DNA of 64,000 bases from Candidatus Halocynthiibacter alkanivorans (GTDB lineage: Bacteria; Pseudomonadota; Alphaproteobacteria; Rhodobacterales; Rhodobacteraceae). Numbering within the stretch: position 1 is the stretch's first letter; each line of letters begins with the position of its first letter. The stretch spans positions 19,316-83,315 of the forward strand of contig NZ_QOLB01000066.1 in NCBI RefSeq assembly GCF_003333265.1, in the 5' to 3' direction. Positions 37,422 through 47,807 of the stretch are shown here, piece by piece. The notes under the pieces were generated by a model that searched no databases, was not told where the DNA came from, and worked only from the letters and a program-made list of their open reading frames with translations. A program made the position numbers and the translations under genes.

Positions 37422-37487
37422 CGCCAGATCCTTTCAATCACCAGAAGGCCCCAGAGGTCACCTTTTGCCTGGTGGGTTAACAAGTCT

Positions 37488-37512
37488 GACCCCCGGCAAA
37501 CTGCCGGGGGTC
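37488..37512. repeat. strong hairpin between rplP and rpmC
   Basis: A perfect 10-bp stem GACCCCCGGC/GCCGGGGGTC with a 5-nt loop, 9 bp after the rplP stop. No T-run follows on the minus strand, so it is more likely a stability or processing element than a terminator. Confidence 0.55.
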
Positions 37513-37521
37513 AGGTAATTC

Positions 37522-37935
37522 TTACCAGTCTTCGCGAACGACGGTGCGGGTCTTCACCGGCAATTTCATCGCTGCCAGACGGAGCGCTTCCCTTGCCACA
37601 GATTCGGACACGCCGTCAATCTCAAACATGATGCGGCCAGGTTTTACTTTGGCTGCCCAGAAATCGACGGACCCTTTACCTTTACCCATCCGGACTTCGG
37701 TTGGCTTCGAGGTGACAGGTACATCCGGGAAAATCCGGATCCAGACACGACCCTGACGTTTCATGTGACGGGTCATCGCGCGGCGAGCCGCCTCAATCTG
37801 ACGTGCGGTTACACGTTCCGGCTGGGTGGCCTTAAGACCATAAGTGCCGAAGTTCAGATCCGAACCGCCTTTAGCAAGGCCGCGGATGCTGCCCTTAAAC
37901 TGCTTGCGGAATTTTGTACGCTTTGGCTGAAGCAT
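37522..37935 (-). CDS. rplP: 50S ribosomal protein L16
   Basis: 137 residues, [20 protein letters not shown] and the conserved [20 protein letters not shown] block, then [21 protein letters not shown]16 contacts the A-site tRNA and matures the peptidyl transferase region. 13 bp after rpsC. Confidence 0.97.
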   Translation of the reverse strand: MLQPKRTKFRKQFKGSIRGLAKGGSDLNFGTYGLKATQPERVTARQIEAARRAMTRHMKRQGRVWIRIFPDVPVTSKPTEVRMGKGKGSVDFWAAKVKPGRIMFEIDGVSESVAREALRLAAMKLPVKTRTVVREDW

Positions 37936-37948
37936 TTGTCAGGTCTCC

Positions 37949-38656
37949 TTAGCGACGGCCGCCGGCGCCACGGGGCGCGGGACCTTCCTGGAGCTCAGCT
38001 TGGCGACGCTCACGAGCAGACGGATCGTGCTCCATGATTTCACCTTTGAAGATCCAGACTTTGATACCAATGATGCCGTAAGGCGTCATAGCTTCGGCGT
38101 GAGCATAGTCGATGTCCGCACGCAGAGTGTGCAGCGGCACGCGACCTTCACGGTACCATTCGGTACGCGCGATCTCAGCCCCACCCAGACGACCAGCGAC
38201 GTTGACGCGGATACCGAGGGCACCCATACGCATTGCGTTCTGTACGGCGCGCTTCATAGCACGACGGAAAGACACACGACGCTCAAGCTGCTGTGCGATG
38301 GATTCAGCCACCAGGGGCGCGTCCATCTCAGGCTTGCGCACTTCAACGATGTTGAGGTGCAGTTCGCTTGCTGTCATCGTGGCAATTTTCTTGCGCAGAG
38401 TTTCGATGTCTGCGCCTTTTTTACCAATGATAACACCAGGGCGTGCAGTGTGGATCGTAACGCGGCACTTTTTGTGCGGACGTTCGATGATCACACGGCT
38501 GATGCCAGCCTGCTTACACTCGGTTTTGATGAATTCGCGGATGCGGATATCTTCCAGAAGAAGATCACCGAAATCTTTGCTTTCAGCATACCAACGGCTG
38601 TCCCAGGTACGGTTGACCTGAAGACGCATGCCGATAGGATTGACTTTCTGACCCAT
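37949..38656 (-). CDS. rpsC: 30S ribosomal protein S3
   Basis: 235 residues. N-terminal [20 protein letters not shown], a KH-type RNA-binding domain with [20 protein letters not shown] near 67-86, and the C-terminal [20 protein letters not shown] block. S3 lies at the mRNA entry channel and acts with S4 as a helicase. Its start overlaps the rplV stop by one base. Confidence 0.97.
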   Translation of the reverse strand: MGQKVNPIGMRLQVNRTWDSRWYAESKDFGDLLLEDIRIREFIKTECKQAGISRVIIERPHKKCRVTIHTARPGVIIGKKGADIETLRKKIATMTASELHLNIVEVRKPEMDAPLVAESIAQQLERRVSFRRAMKRAVQNAMRMGALGIRVNVAGRLGGAEIARTEWYREGRVPLHTLRADIDYAHAEAMTPYGIIGIKVWIFKGEIMEHDPSARERRQAELQEGPAPRGAGGRR

Positions 38657-39036
38657 TAGGCTTGCTCCTCAATCTGACGCACCAGGATAGTGAGTTCTGC
38701 GAACGGCTTCAGAATTTTGCCGAACCGGCCACGAGCCCGCGGACGACCGCGTTTCATGGTCAGGTTTTTACCCACATAGGCTTCGGCAACGATCAGCTCG
38801 TCAACGTCCAGGTTGTGGTTGTTCTCAGCATTAGCGATTGCAGACTGAAGGCATTTCTTCACGTCAGCAGCGATCCGCTTGTTGGAGAAAGTCAGATCGG
38901 TCAGAGCCCGGTCAACTTTCTTGCCACGGATCATCTGAGCCACGAGATTCAGTTTCTGCGGGCTCGTACGAAGCATTTTGGATTTCGCCATTGCTTCGTT
39001 GTCAGCCACGCGGCGGGGATTTTTATCCTTGCTCAT
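38656..39036 (-). CDS. rplV: 50S ribosomal protein L22
   Basis: 126 residues, [20 protein letters not shown], then [20 protein letters not shown], and the beta-hairpin [17 protein letters not shown] that lines the exit tunnel. The N-terminus is about 15 residues longer than in E. coli ([15 protein letters not shown]), a known style in this group. 3 bp after rpsS. Confidence 0.97.
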   Translation of the reverse strand: MSKDKNPRRVADNEAMAKSKMLRTSPQKLNLVAQMIRGKKVDRALTDLTFSNKRIAADVKKCLQSAIANAENNHNLDVDELIVAEAYVGKNLTMKRGRPRARGRFGKILKPFAELTILVRQIEEQA

Positions 39037-39039
39037 GGC

Positions 39040-39318
39040 TTACTTCCGCTTCGCTTTTTTGTCAGCAGCGTGACCATAATAGGTGCGGGTCGGCGAATAC
39101 TCACCAAACTTCTGACCAATCATGTCTTCTGTGACGTTTACAGGAATGTGCTTCCGGCCGTTGTACACACCAAAAGTCAGACCCACGAACTGGGGCAGGA
39201 TGGTGGAACGACGGGACCAGATCTTGATCACATCATGACGACCCGCGTCGCGGGCAGCTTCAGCCTTCTTGAGGACATAAGAGTCAACAAAAGGACCTTT
39301 CCATACAGAACGTGCCAT
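39040..39318 (-). CDS. rpsS: 30S ribosomal protein S19
   Basis: 92 residues, [20 protein letters not shown] followed by [20 protein letters not shown] and [21 protein letters not shown]19 forms a complex with S13 in the head of the small subunit. 3 bp on each side to rplB and rplV. Confidence 0.97.
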   Translation of the reverse strand: MARSVWKGPFVDSYVLKKAEAARDAGRHDVIKIWSRRSTILPQFVGLTFGVYNGRKHIPVNVTEDMIGQKFGEYSPTRTYYGHAADKKAKRK

Positions 39319-39321
39319 GTG

Positions 39322-40164
39322 TTAACGGCCCTTCTTCTTGGCGTGACGCGAGCGGATGATAAGCTTGCTGGACGCCTTTTTCTTGTTGCGGGTTTTCGCA
39401 CCTTTGGTGGGCTTGCCCCATGGTGTCACTGGGTGACGACCACCGGATGTCCGGCCTTCACCACCACCGTGGGGGTGATCAACCGGGTTCATAACAACAC
39501 CACGTACGGACGGGCGGATGCCCTTGTGGCGGTTACGACCAGCTTTACCAAAGTTCTGGTTGCCGTTGTCAGGGTTGGACACGGCACCAACAGTGGCCAT
39601 GCATTCCTGACGAACCAGGCGAAGTTCACCCGAGGACAGGCGGATCTGTGCGTAGCCACCGTCACGACCAACGAACTGAGCATAGGTACCAGCGGCACGT
39701 GCGATCTGGCCGCCCTTGCCCTGCTTAAGCTCAACGTTGTGTACGATAGTACCGATCGGCATGCCCGAGAATGGCATCGCATTGCCCGGTTTTACGTCGG
39801 TTTTGGCGCTGGCGATAACTTTGTCGCCGATTGCCAGACGCTGAGGAGCAAGGATGTAAGCCTGCTCACCGTCTTCGTATTTAACCAGGGCGATAAACGC
39901 GGTCCGGTTGGGGTCATATTCAATACGTTCTACGGTTGCGGCTACATCAAACTTGTTCCGTTTGAAGTCTACGATACGATAGAGACGCTTCGCCCCGCCG
40001 CCTTTGCGGCGCATCGTGATCCGTCCGGTGTTGTTCCGGCCGCCCTTTTTCGTCAGACCCTCTACGAGGGCCTTGACTGGACGTCCTTTCCAAAGCTCCG
40101 AACGGTCGATCAGAACCAGCCCACGCTGGCCTGGCGTCGTCGGTTTATACGACTTGAGTGCCAT
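39322..40164 (-). CDS. rplB: 50S ribosomal protein L2
   Basis: 280 residues, [20 protein letters not shown], then [20 protein letters not shown], and the C-terminal [15 protein letters not shown] containing the invariant His used near the peptidyl transferase centre. L2 is essential for subunit association. A 163-bp gap with a GC-rich hairpin separates it from rplW. Confidence 0.97.
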   Translation of the reverse strand: MALKSYKPTTPGQRGLVLIDRSELWKGRPVKALVEGLTKKGGRNNTGRITMRRKGGGAKRLYRIVDFKRNKFDVAATVERIEYDPNRTAFIALVKYEDGEQAYILAPQRLAIGDKVIASAKTDVKPGNAMPFSGMPIGTIVHNVELKQGKGGQIARAAGTYAQFVGRDGGYAQIRLSSGELRLVRQECMATVGAVSNPDNGNQNFGKAGRNRHKGIRPSVRGVVMNPVDHPHGGGEGRTSGGRHPVTPWGKPTKGAKTRNKKKASSKLIIRSRHAKKKGR

Positions 40165-40284
40165 GCTTTCTGTCTTCCGTTTAGCTGTGCAGACCTGCTT
40201 GTTTGAAAGCAGTCTCCGCGGTGTAGCCCCCCGAAGGTGGCCAATGGTACAGGGCCCCTAAGGTCCCCGTCTCAAAATGCCCAA

Positions 40285-40306
40285 GGCCCCGGGGATACCC
40301 GGGGCC
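40285..40306. repeat. GC-rich hairpin between rplW and rplB
   Basis: A perfect 9-bp stem GGCCCCGGG/CCCGGGGCC with a 4-nt GATA loop, in the widest gap of the S10 operon. Only scattered T residues follow on the minus strand, so complete termination is unlikely; attenuation or mRNA processing is possible. Confidence 0.55.
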
Positions 40307-40327
40307 GAGGAGATTCGCCGTTTACTA

Positions 40328-40624
40328 TCAGAGTCCGGTAGAGACGTCGATAGTGTTCCCTTCTTCGAGGGTGACATAGGCTTTTTTAACGTCTTTGCGT
40401 TTGCCCAGCATGCCCTTGAAGCGTTTTGCCTTACCTTTGGTGATGGAGGTGTTGACCGCCTTCACTTTTACACCAAAGAGGTTTTCAACCGCCTCTTTGA
40501 TCATCGGTTTGTTGGCATCAATCGCCACTTCGAAAACAACCGCACCATTTTCAGATGCCATAGTTGCTTTTTCGGTGATGATTGGCTTGCGGATTACATC
40601 GTAATGTTCTGCCTTAGCGCTCAT
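40328..40624 (-). CDS. rplW: 50S ribosomal protein L23
   Basis: 98 residues, [20 protein letters not shown] with [21 protein letters not shown]23 is the tunnel-exit docking site for trigger factor and SRP. Its start overlaps rplD by 4 nt (ATGA). Confidence 0.97.
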   Translation of the reverse strand: MSAKAEHYDVIRKPIITEKATMASENGAVVFEVAIDANKPMIKEAVENLFGVKVKAVNTSITKGKAKRFKGMLGKRKDVKKAYVTLEEGNTIDVSTGL

Positions 40625-41241
40625 TTCAGTCGAGCCTCCAATGCTTCGAGACCCGCTTTGGTGAGCACCAGAGTGTCACGCTTGAGGATATCGTATACGT
40701 TTGCACCCATCGACGGAAGAATGTCGACGCCGCTCAGGTTGGCGGCAGCTGTTGCGAAGTTTTCATTCACATCAGAACCGTCGATGATCAGCACGCGCTT
40801 CCAGCCATTCTCTTTGACAGCTTTTGCCAGCACGGAGGTCTTGGCTTCGGCCAGAGTGGCTTCGTCCAGGATCACCAGATTGCCGGATGCCATTTTCGAG
40901 GACAGAGCATGTTTCAGGCCGAGAGCCCGGAACTTCTTTGTCAGATCATGGGCGTGGCTGCGCGGAGTCGGGCCTTTGTAGACACCACCACCGCGGAAGA
41001 TCGGAGCCGAACGGGCACCGTGACGCGCGCCACCAGTACCTTTTTGACGATAGATCTTCTTGGTCGAGTAGCTGACCTCAGAGCGGGTCTTCACCTTGTG
41101 AGTACCGGCTTGCTTGCGCGCACGCTGCCAGCGGACCACACGGTGCAGAATGTCCGCACGGGCTTCCAGACCAAAGATGTCGTCAGCGAGTTCGATGGAG
41201 CCGGCTTTGCCAGCGTCCAGCTTGATTACATCAAGTTTCAT
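40621..41241 (-). CDS. rplD: 50S ribosomal protein L4
   Basis: 206 residues. The extended loop [20 protein letters not shown] reaches into the exit tunnel, and [20 protein letters not shown] follows. In E. coli L4 autoregulates the S10 operon via its leader; no equivalent leader is proven here. 4-nt overlaps with rplC and rplW. Confidence 0.97.
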   Translation of the reverse strand: MKLDVIKLDAGKAGSIELADDIFGLEARADILHRVVRWQRARKQAGTHKVKTRSEVSYSTKKIYRQKGTGGARHGARSAPIFRGGGVYKGPTPRSHAHDLTKKFRALGLKHALSSKMASGNLVILDEATLAEAKTSVLAKAVKENGWKRVLIIDGSDVNENFATAAANLSGVDILPSMGANVYDILKRDTLVLTKAGLEALEARLK

Positions 41242-41963
41242 TCTGCGCCTCCTTCAGCAGGTGCTTCAGCAACCGCTTCAACTTTGGCCGATTTCAGACC
41301 CGCAGGCAGAACCACGTTCTCAGGAACGGGTTTTTTCACTGCGTCTTTGATGGTGACCCAACCGCCACGGGAACCGGGAACGGCGCCTTTGACCATAACC
41401 AGACCACGCTCAGCGTCAGTCTTGATTACTTGCAGGTTCTGTGTGGTTACACGGGCAGAACCCATGTGACCGGCCATTTTCTTGCCTTTGAAAACCTTAC
41501 CGGGATCCTGACACTGACCTGTAGAACCGTGCGAACGGTGGCTGACCGACACACCGTGTGTGGCGCGCAGACCTTTGAAGTTGTGACGCTTCATCGCACC
41601 GGCAAAACCTTTACCGATGGATGTGCCGGACACATCCACAAACTGACCTTCGAAATAATGGTCAGCAGTGATTTCTTCACCAACACCAATCAGATTATCT
41701 GCATCCACGCGGAATTCTGCAATCTTGCGCTTGGGCGCAACATTAGCAGCGGCAAAGTGGCCGCGCATGGCTTTAGAAGTCCGTTTAGCTTTCGCGTTGC
41801 CTGCACCCAGCTGAACAGCCGAGTAGCCGTCTTTGTCAGCTGTACGCTGAGCAACGACCTGCAGGTTGTCGAGATGGAGCACGGTTACAGGGATCTGTTT
41901 GCCGTCTTCCATGAAAAGCCGGGTCATGCCGACTTTCTTTGCGATTACACCAGAGCGCAACAT
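41238..41963 (-). CDS. rplC: 50S ribosomal protein L3
   Basis: 241 residues, [20 protein letters not shown] and the extension [20 protein letters not shown] with [21 protein letters not shown]3 is a primary 23S rRNA binder close to the peptidyl transferase centre. The last ~20 residues are alanine- and glutamate-rich. 12 bp after rpsJ. Confidence 0.97.
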   Translation of the reverse strand: MLRSGVIAKKVGMTRLFMEDGKQIPVTVLHLDNLQVVAQRTADKDGYSAVQLGAGNAKAKRTSKAMRGHFAAANVAPKRKIAEFRVDADNLIGVGEEITADHYFEGQFVDVSGTSIGKGFAGAMKRHNFKGLRATHGVSVSHRSHGSTGQCQDPGKVFKGKKMAGHMGSARVTTQNLQVIKTDAERGLVMVKGAVPGSRGGWVTIKDAVKKPVPENVVLPAGLKSAKVEAVAEAPAEGGAE

Positions 41964-41975
41964 AGATAGCCCTCC

Positions 41976-42284
41976 TTAAACCTTGATCTCGACGTCAACA
42001 CCGGCAGCCAGGTCGAGCTTCATCAGCGCGTCCACAGTCTGGGGAGTCGGGTCTACGATGTCGAGCAGACGCTTGTGCGTACGGATCTCGAACTGCTCGC
42101 GGGATTTTTTGTCGATGTGAGGGCCACGCAGAACCGTGAACTTCTCAATCTTGTTTGGCAGCGGGATAGGCCCACGAACGTGAGCACCGGTGCGTTTGGC
42201 TGTGTTAACGATTTCCTGAGTGCTGGCATCCAGTACACGGTAATCGAAAGCTTTCAGCCGGATGCGAATATTTTGTGACTTCAT
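41976..42284 (-). CDS. rpsJ: 30S ribosomal protein S10
   Basis: 102 residues from ATG 42284. An ATG two codons earlier (42288-42290) is only 2 nt from AAAGG, whereas 42284 is 8 nt from it and gives the canonical length. [20 protein letters not shown] opens it and [20 protein letters not shown] follows. S10 (NusE) also works in transcription antitermination. First gene of the S10 operon, 128 bp after tuf. Confidence 0.96.
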   Translation of the reverse strand: MKSQNIRIRLKAFDYRVLDASTQEIVNTAKRTGAHVRGPIPLPNKIEKFTVLRGPHIDKKSREQFEIRTHKRLLDIVDPTPQTVDALMKLDLAAGVDVEIKV

Positions 42285-42362
42285 AGTCATTGCCTTTCGC
42301 GGCTAAGGTTGAGAGGTCGAATACGCACCATTGCGCACCCCACATCGAACCTTGAAATACTT

Positions 42363-42388
42363 GTAGGGTGGACTAACGCCCACCCTAC
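42363..42388. repeat. GTAGGG-ended palindrome between tuf and rpsJ (REP-like)
   Basis: Arms GTAGGGTGG and CCACCCTAC (9 bp) with an 8-nt loop. Both strands begin GTAG, the mark of REP palindromes recognised by Y1 transposase-like RAYT proteins. On the minus strand the T-run precedes rather than follows the stem, so it is not a standard terminator for tuf. Shares its GTAGGG ends with 20223-20250. Confidence 0.6.
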
Positions 42389-42412
42389 GAAAAAACAACC
42401 AGAAACTTCTGA

Positions 42413-43591
42413 TTATTCGATGATTTTGGACACAACGCCGGAACCGACGGTACGGCCACCTTCGCGGATCGCGAAGCGCAGTTTTTCTTCCATCGCAATC
42501 GGCGCGATCAGCTCAACGTTGAACTTCAGGTTGTCGCCAGGCATCACCATTTCGGTGCCTTCGGGCAGAACAACTGTGCCGGTGATGTCAGTTGTACGGA
42601 AGTAGAACTGGGGACGGTAGTTGGCGAAGAACGGCGTGTGACGGCCACCCTCGTCTTTGGTCAGAATATAGGCTTCTGCTTCAAACTTGGTGTGCGGCGT
42701 AACCGAACCAGGCTTACACAGGATCTGACCACGCTCAACACCTTCACGGTCCACACCGCGCAGCAGGGCGCCGATGTTGTCACCAGCTTCACCGCGGTCA
42801 AGCAGTTTGCGGAACATTTCAACACCGGTACAGGTGGTTTTGGACGTGTCACGGATACCAACGATTTCGATCTCGTCGCCCACGTTCACAACGCCACGCT
42901 CAACACGGCCGGTCACAACAGTACCGCGGCCGGAAATCGAGAATACATCCTCGATTGGCATCAGGAACGGCTCGTCGATCGCACGTGGTGGCTGTGGGAT
43001 GAACTCGTCAACCGCTTTCATCAGCTCAGCAATTTTGTCTTTGCCGATGGCGTCGTCACGGTCTTCCAGCGCGGCAAGAGCCGAACCAGAAATCACAGGA
43101 ATGTCGTCGCCGGGGTAGTCGTAGGACGACAGCAGCTCACGGATTTCCATTTCAACCAGCTCGAGCAGCTCGTCATCGTCAACCTGGTCCACTTTGTTCA
43201 TGAACACGACCATGGCAGGGATACCCACCTGACGGCCGAGCAGGATGTGCTCGCGGGTCTGAGGCATCGGGCCGTCAGCTGCGTTCACAACCAGGATAGC
43301 GCCGTCCATCTGGGCCGCACCGGTGATCATGTTTTTCACATAGTCAGCGTGACCTGGGCAGTCAACGTGAGCGTAGTGACGGGCTTCAGTCTCATACTCA
43401 ACATGCGCTGTTGAGATGGTGATGCCGCGTGCTTTTTCTTCGGGCGCCGCGTCGATTTCGTCATACGCTTTGAAGCTGTCCGAAAACTGCTTGGTGATCG
43501 CTGCGGTCAGCGTGGTTTTACCGTGGTCAACATGGCCGATGGTGCCAATGTTGCAATGCGGTTTGTTACGCTCAAACTTTTCCTTAGCCAT
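42413..43591 (-). CDS. tuf: elongation factor Tu
   Basis: 392 residues, full length. GTP motifs: [15 protein letters not shown] near 19-33, [16 protein letters not shown] near 81-96, and [18 protein letters not shown] near 136. Domain 2 and 3 landmarks [20 protein letters not shown] and [10 protein letters not shown] are intact. EF-Tu delivers aminoacyl-tRNA to the ribosome. Located at the head of the S10 cluster, as is common, with a second copy usually elsewhere in such genomes. Confidence 0.98.
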   Translation of the reverse strand: MAKEKFERNKPHCNIGTIGHVDHGKTTLTAAITKQFSDSFKAYDEIDAAPEEKARGITISTAHVEYETEARHYAHVDCPGHADYVKNMITGAAQMDGAILVVNAADGPMPQTREHILLGRQVGIPAMVVFMNKVDQVDDDELLELVEMEIRELLSSYDYPGDDIPVISGSALAALEDRDDAIGKDKIAELMKAVDEFIPQPPRAIDEPFLMPIEDVFSISGRGTVVTGRVERGVVNVGDEIEIVGIRDTSKTTCTGVEMFRKLLDRGEAGDNIGALLRGVDREGVERGQILCKPGSVTPHTKFEAEAYILTKDEGGRHTPFFANYRPQFYFRTTDITGTVVLPEGTEMVMPGDNLKFNVELIAPIAMEEKLRFAIREGGRTVGSGVVSKIIE

Positions 43592-43684
43592 GACGAGGCG
43601 CCTTTTTTCAGAGTGGGGGACCGGAACTGGTCCTGATTCAACATCGCGCGCTCGTTAGCCTGGAAACCAGGGCAAAATCAAGAC

Positions 43685-44311
43685 TCAGTTGCCTTCAGGC
43701 TGCGTTTCTTCCGGTGCTTGTAACGCGGCCACACCTTCATCCTCTGATGGTGCCGGAATATCGGCCGGATCCATGCCAAACCAGGTGCCATTTTCCCGCA
43801 GGTAATCCTCGACTTTCGCCGCCAGATTTACCGACAGGATTTCCAGCTGTTTTTCCTTGGTGCGCATCAGACCCGAGCCGATCAGAAGCGTCTCCCCCGA
43901 AATGCCTTCAAAAGCGGTAATCAACTTGGGATCTGCGTTCAGCTTGCTGCGGCTGGCATCATCGAACACCGAGACCGAGACCGCCAGCACCGAGCGCGGT
44001 TTGAACAGCAGTGGCACCCCTGGCCCGGCCAGCGCATAGGCGTCGACATTCAGCCCGATATGATAGAGCTTTTCGCCCTCAAACGGTTTGAACCGTGCGT
44101 CCATCGCTTCCTGAATGGCCGTTTTGATCATCTCTTCGCTGGCATCCCGCGAAAAGGGGCCTTTTTGCATATTCTTGGTGATGACCACATTATAGCCAAA
44201 ACGGAAATCCCCGAGTGGTTCAGGTGCCGGTTCCAGTTTCGCGTCAACGGCACAGGCGCTGAGTGTTGTCAGCAAAACAAGCGCCATTACGCCACGCATA
44301 AACTTAACCAT
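43685..44311 (-). CDS. putative lipoprotein, unknown function
   Basis: 208 residues from ATG 44311 (AGGAG upstream). It starts with a lipoprotein signal: MVKFMRGVMALVLLTTLSAC, lipobox LSAC, lipidated Cys near 20. The mature part is mixed alpha/beta with DFRFGYNVVITKNMQKGP, MIKTAIQEAMDARFKPFEGE and LYHIGLNVDAYALAGPGVPL. The tail is acidic and Pro/Glu-rich. I do not recognise a characterised family. It sits alone between tuf and parC on the minus strand, probably exposed to the periplasm from the outer or inner membrane. Confidence 0.75.
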   Translation of the reverse strand: MVKFMRGVMALVLLTTLSACAVDAKLEPAPEPLGDFRFGYNVVITKNMQKGPFSRDASEEMIKTAIQEAMDARFKPFEGEKLYHIGLNVDAYALAGPGVPLLFKPRSVLAVSVSVFDDASRSKLNADPKLITAFEGISGETLLIGSGLMRTKEKQLEILSVNLAAKVEDYLRENGTWFGMDPADIPAPSEDEGVAALQAPEETQPEGN

Positions 44312-44400
44312 CGGTATTCTCCTGATTTTCTGTTCCCGCAAGTCGTGACACAGCAAGGGCGTCCGCGCAACGCGCCCGGACGCCCCAAAATGCCGTTTGC

Positions 44401-46662
44401 TCAGTTAAAGCGGTTGTCGCGCGGAAATCCGCGTGGTGCCATGCGCCCGGTGCCGGCCCGTTTGCCCAGCCATTCGCCCAGCTCAGCCTCGCTGACGGTG
44501 CGGGTACGCCCGGCCGGGTCCTGCCAGCTCAGCCCCAGCTCCAGATCGAAGGTGCGCACATCAGACAGCCCGCCATCCTTGTATTTCTGCAACCGCACGC
44601 CTTTGCCCCGGCCCAGTTCCGGCAGCTCCTCGATCGGGAAGATCAGCACTTTGCGGTTCTCCCCAACGCAAGCCACATGATTGCCCGCCACTTTGGAACA
44701 GACCAGGGCTTTCACCTCGCCGCGCACGTTCAGCGCCTGTTTGCCGCTGCGGGTCTGCGCCAGCAATTCGGTTTCCGGCACGATAAACCCGTCCCCCGCA
44801 GTGGAGGCCAGCAGACGTTTGCCCGCCGGATCGTGAATGAACAGCGATATGATCTCGACCTCATTGGGCAAATCGACGATCAGGCGCACCGGTTCCCCCA
44901 TGCCACGCCCGCCGGGCAGATTGGCGGTCAGGATGGTGTAGAACCGTCCATTGCTGCCCAGCAGCAACAGCTTGTCGGTGGTTTCAGCGTGGAACACATA
45001 CATGCTCTCGTCGCCGTCTTTGAATTTCAGCGCCCCGTCCAGCGCGATATGGCCTTTCATGGCGCGGATCCAGCCCATTTTGGAACAGACCACTGTCACC
45101 GGTTCGCGCTCAATCATCGCCTCAAGCGGCACTTCTTCGACTTCAACCGCATCGGCAAACTGACTGCGACGCGCACTGCCGGCATAACCTTTGCCAAAGT
45201 CCTTTTTGGTCTGGCGCAGCTCTTCGCAAATCCGGTCCCACTGCAGCGCTTCACTGCCCAGCAGCTCAATCAACCCGCCGCGTTCTTCCAGCAGCGCATC
45301 GTGTTCGCGCTTCAGCTCCATCTCTTCCAGACGGCGCAGCGAACGCAGACGCATGTTCAGGATCGCTTCGGCCTGCACATCAGACAGGAACACCCCGCCG
45401 CCCCAGTCTTCCGCCATCATCACCGCTTTGGGCTCATCCTCGTTGCGGATGATCTCAATGATCCGGTCCAGATTGAGGAAAGCAATGATATAGCCCTTGA
45501 GCACCTCAAGCCGGTGGTCGATCTTCTCTAAACGGTGATTAGAACGGCGCTGCAACACGTCACGGCGATGGTCCAGAAAGGCGCGCAGCACCTCTTTGAG
45601 GCTACACACTTTTGGCGTGCGCCCGTCGATCAGCACGTTCATGTTCATCGAGAACCGCACTTCCAGATCGGAATAGCGGAACATCATGCTCATCAGCATA
45701 TCCGGATCGACGTTCTTCGACTTGGGCTCCAGCACCAGCCGGATGTCCTCGGCAGATTCGTCGCGCACATCGCCCAGAATCGGGATCCTTTTATTCTGGA
45801 TCAGCTCGGCGATCTTCTCAATAAGCCGTGATTTGGGCACCTGATAGGGGATCTCAGTGACCACCACCTGCCACTGACCACGGCCAAGATCTTCGATCTC
45901 GTATTTCGCCCGCAACCGGAACGAGCCACGCCCGGTGGCATAGGCTTTGGCCATCATCTCGCGCGGCTCGACAATGATGCCGCCGGTGGGGAAATCAGGC
46001 CCCTGCACGTAGTTGAGCAGCGTTTCGTCGCGTACATCAGGCGTTTTGACCATGTGCAGACAGGCGTCAATCAGCTCGGAAATATTATGCGGCGGGATAT
46101 TGGTCGCCATGCCCACCGCAATGCCGGTTGACCCGTTGGCCAACAGGTTGGGGAACGCCGCCGGCAACACTACAGGTTCCGTCAGGGTGCCGTCGTAATT
46201 GTCGCGGAAATCAACCGCGTCCTCGTTCAGCCCGGTCAGCAAAGCCTCGGCCGCAACCGTCATGCGCGCCTCAGTATACCGCGCCGCCGCCGGGTTATCG
46301 CCGTCGATATTGCCAAAGTTACCCTGGCCATCCACCAGCGGGTAACGCACCGCGAAATCCTGCGCCAGACGCGCCATCGCGTCATAGATCGCCGCGTCCC
46401 CGTGCGGGTGATAGTTGCCCATCACGTCGCCGGAAATCTTGGCCGATTTACGAAAGCCGCCATTGGACGCCAGCTTCAGCTCGCGCATCGCATACAGAAT
46501 GCGCCGGTGCACAGGTTTCAGCCCGTCACGCGCATCCGGCAACGCCCGGTGCATAATCGTGCTCAGCGCATATTGCAGATAACGCTCGCCAATCGCGCGG
46601 CGCAGCGGTTCGGCCACCTCGCCGGTGACCACCTCAGATTCGTCTGTCAGATTATCACTCAT
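44401..46662 (-). CDS. parC: DNA topoisomerase IV subunit A
   Basis: 753 residues. The winged-helix breakage-reunion domain has PDARDGLKPVHRRILYAM near 42-59 and the catalytic Tyr near 129 in AARYTEARMT. The quinolone region reads HPHGDAAIYDAM: Ala where E. coli has Ser80 and Asp where it has Glu84. The C-terminal part is a short beta-pinwheel (GEVKALVCSKVAGNHVACV, RGKGVRLQKYKDGG). ParC length and lack of a GyrA-type box in the tail favour ParC over GyrA. Partner parE is not in the window. Confidence 0.95.
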   Translation of the reverse strand: MSDNLTDESEVVTGEVAEPLRRAIGERYLQYALSTIMHRALPDARDGLKPVHRRILYAMRELKLASNGGFRKSAKISGDVMGNYHPHGDAAIYDAMARLAQDFAVRYPLVDGQGNFGNIDGDNPAAARYTEARMTVAAEALLTGLNEDAVDFRDNYDGTLTEPVVLPAAFPNLLANGSTGIAVGMATNIPPHNISELIDACLHMVKTPDVRDETLLNYVQGPDFPTGGIIVEPREMMAKAYATGRGSFRLRAKYEIEDLGRGQWQVVVTEIPYQVPKSRLIEKIAELIQNKRIPILGDVRDESAEDIRLVLEPKSKNVDPDMLMSMMFRYSDLEVRFSMNMNVLIDGRTPKVCSLKEVLRAFLDHRRDVLQRRSNHRLEKIDHRLEVLKGYIIAFLNLDRIIEIIRNEDEPKAVMMAEDWGGGVFLSDVQAEAILNMRLRSLRRLEEMELKREHDALLEERGGLIELLGSEALQWDRICEELRQTKKDFGKGYAGSARRSQFADAVEVEEVPLEAMIEREPVTVVCSKMGWIRAMKGHIALDGALKFKDGDESMYVFHAETTDKLLLLGSNGRFYTILTANLPGGRGMGEPVRLIVDLPNEVEIISLFIHDPAGKRLLASTAGDGFIVPETELLAQTRSGKQALNVRGEVKALVCSKVAGNHVACVGENRKVLIFPIEELPELGRGKGVRLQKYKDGGLSDVRTFDLELGLSWQDPAGRTRTVSEAELGEWLGKRAGTGRMAPRGFPRDNRFN

Positions 46663-46899
46663 GCCCCGTTGATAGCGCCGCGACTGGCGGCGGTAAAGCG
46701 CCTCGGTCCGGATCGCGAAAATTCAGTGCGCGGTTGTTTTACGGCCACGGATGCCGCCCGGGTGACCCGCGCCAATCAACAGATCTGCTTGCAAACCGGG
46801 CCGCTATCCGCACACTCAGCGCAAACACAAAGGCCCAGGGCGGCATCAGGTATAAATCTGGGGACCCCGGCCAACGCACAGGCATATAAGGCAGAGCGC

Positions 46900-47751
46900 A
46901 TGACCCAGGCAGACTATTCCGGCAAAAAATCCATTCTGATCACCGGCTGCTCCTCAGGCATCGGCTATGACGCGGCGCATACGCTGCACAAGCGCGGCTG
47001 GCGCGTCTTTGCCACCTGCCGTGCGGAACAAGATTGCGCCCGACTGCGCGGCGAAGGGCTGGAAAGCTTTCCGCTGGATTACGAATCGCCCGACAGTGTC
47101 AGCGCTGCGGTGGCTGAGACCCTTGAACGCACCGGCGGCACGCTTGATGCGCTGTTCAACAACGGCGCCTATGCCATTCCCGGCGCTGTCGAAGACCTGC
47201 CGCGTGAGGCTCTGCGCACCATCTTTGAAGCCAACCTGTTTGGTTGGCACGATCTGACCTGCCAGCTGATCCCGGCGATGCGCGCCCAGGGCCATGGCCG
47301 CATTGTGAACTGCTCCTCTGTGCTGGGCCTGGTGGCACTCAAATGGCGCGGCGCCTATAATTCCACCAAATTTGCCCTCGAAGGGCTGACCGACACGCTG
47401 CGGCTGGAAATGGCAGACACCAATATCCGGGTCTCGCTGATCGAACCCGGACCGATTACCACCGATTTCCGCAAAAACGCCGGCAAGCAGTTTAAAAAGT
47501 GGATCAACTGGCAAGATTCGGCGCGCGCGGATCTGTACCGTGATCGCCTGCTTAAACGGCTGAATGATGACAGCGGCGGCAAAGACCGCTTTGAACTGCC
47601 ACCCTCGGCGGTCACCGACAAGCTGATCCACGCCATTGAGGCGCCCCGGCCACGCGCGCATTATTACGTCACCACCCCGACGTATATTGCCGCAGCCTTC
47701 AGAAGAGCCTTGCCCACCCGGGTGATTGACAAGATTATGGCGCGCAATTGA
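46900..47751 (+). CDS. short-chain dehydrogenase/reductase
   Basis: 283 residues from ATG 46900. The NAD(P) site TGCSSGIG lies near 15-22; the NNGAY motif (normally NNAG) lies near 82. The catalytic set is Ser in NCSSVLGL, then YNSTK (Tyr-x-x-x-Lys near 151-155), all intact. The C-terminal part includes IEPGPITTDFRKNA. Substrate unknown; the pattern resembles NAD(P)-dependent SDRs acting on lipid or retinol-like alcohols. Divergent from parC across a 237-bp gap. Confidence 0.88.
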   Translation: MTQADYSGKKSILITGCSSGIGYDAAHTLHKRGWRVFATCRAEQDCARLRGEGLESFPLDYESPDSVSAAVAETLERTGGTLDALFNNGAYAIPGAVEDLPREALRTIFEANLFGWHDLTCQLIPAMRAQGHGRIVNCSSVLGLVALKWRGAYNSTKFALEGLTDTLRLEMADTNIRVSLIEPGPITTDFRKNAGKQFKKWINWQDSARADLYRDRLLKRLNDDSGGKDRFELPPSAVTDKLIHAIEAPRPRAHYYVTTPTYIAAAFRRALPTRVIDKIMARN

Positions 47752-47807
47752 TTGTCAGGACGCGCCAAACGGCTATATCCAGACTCAGATACTGAAAGGA
47801 GACGCAG

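Noticed and set aside
38662..40206. 514-codon open frame on the plus strand
   Set aside because: It lies antisense to rplV, rpsS and rplB. Long antisense frames arise because ribosomal genes rarely use codons whose complements are stops. No ribosome site or recognisable domain.
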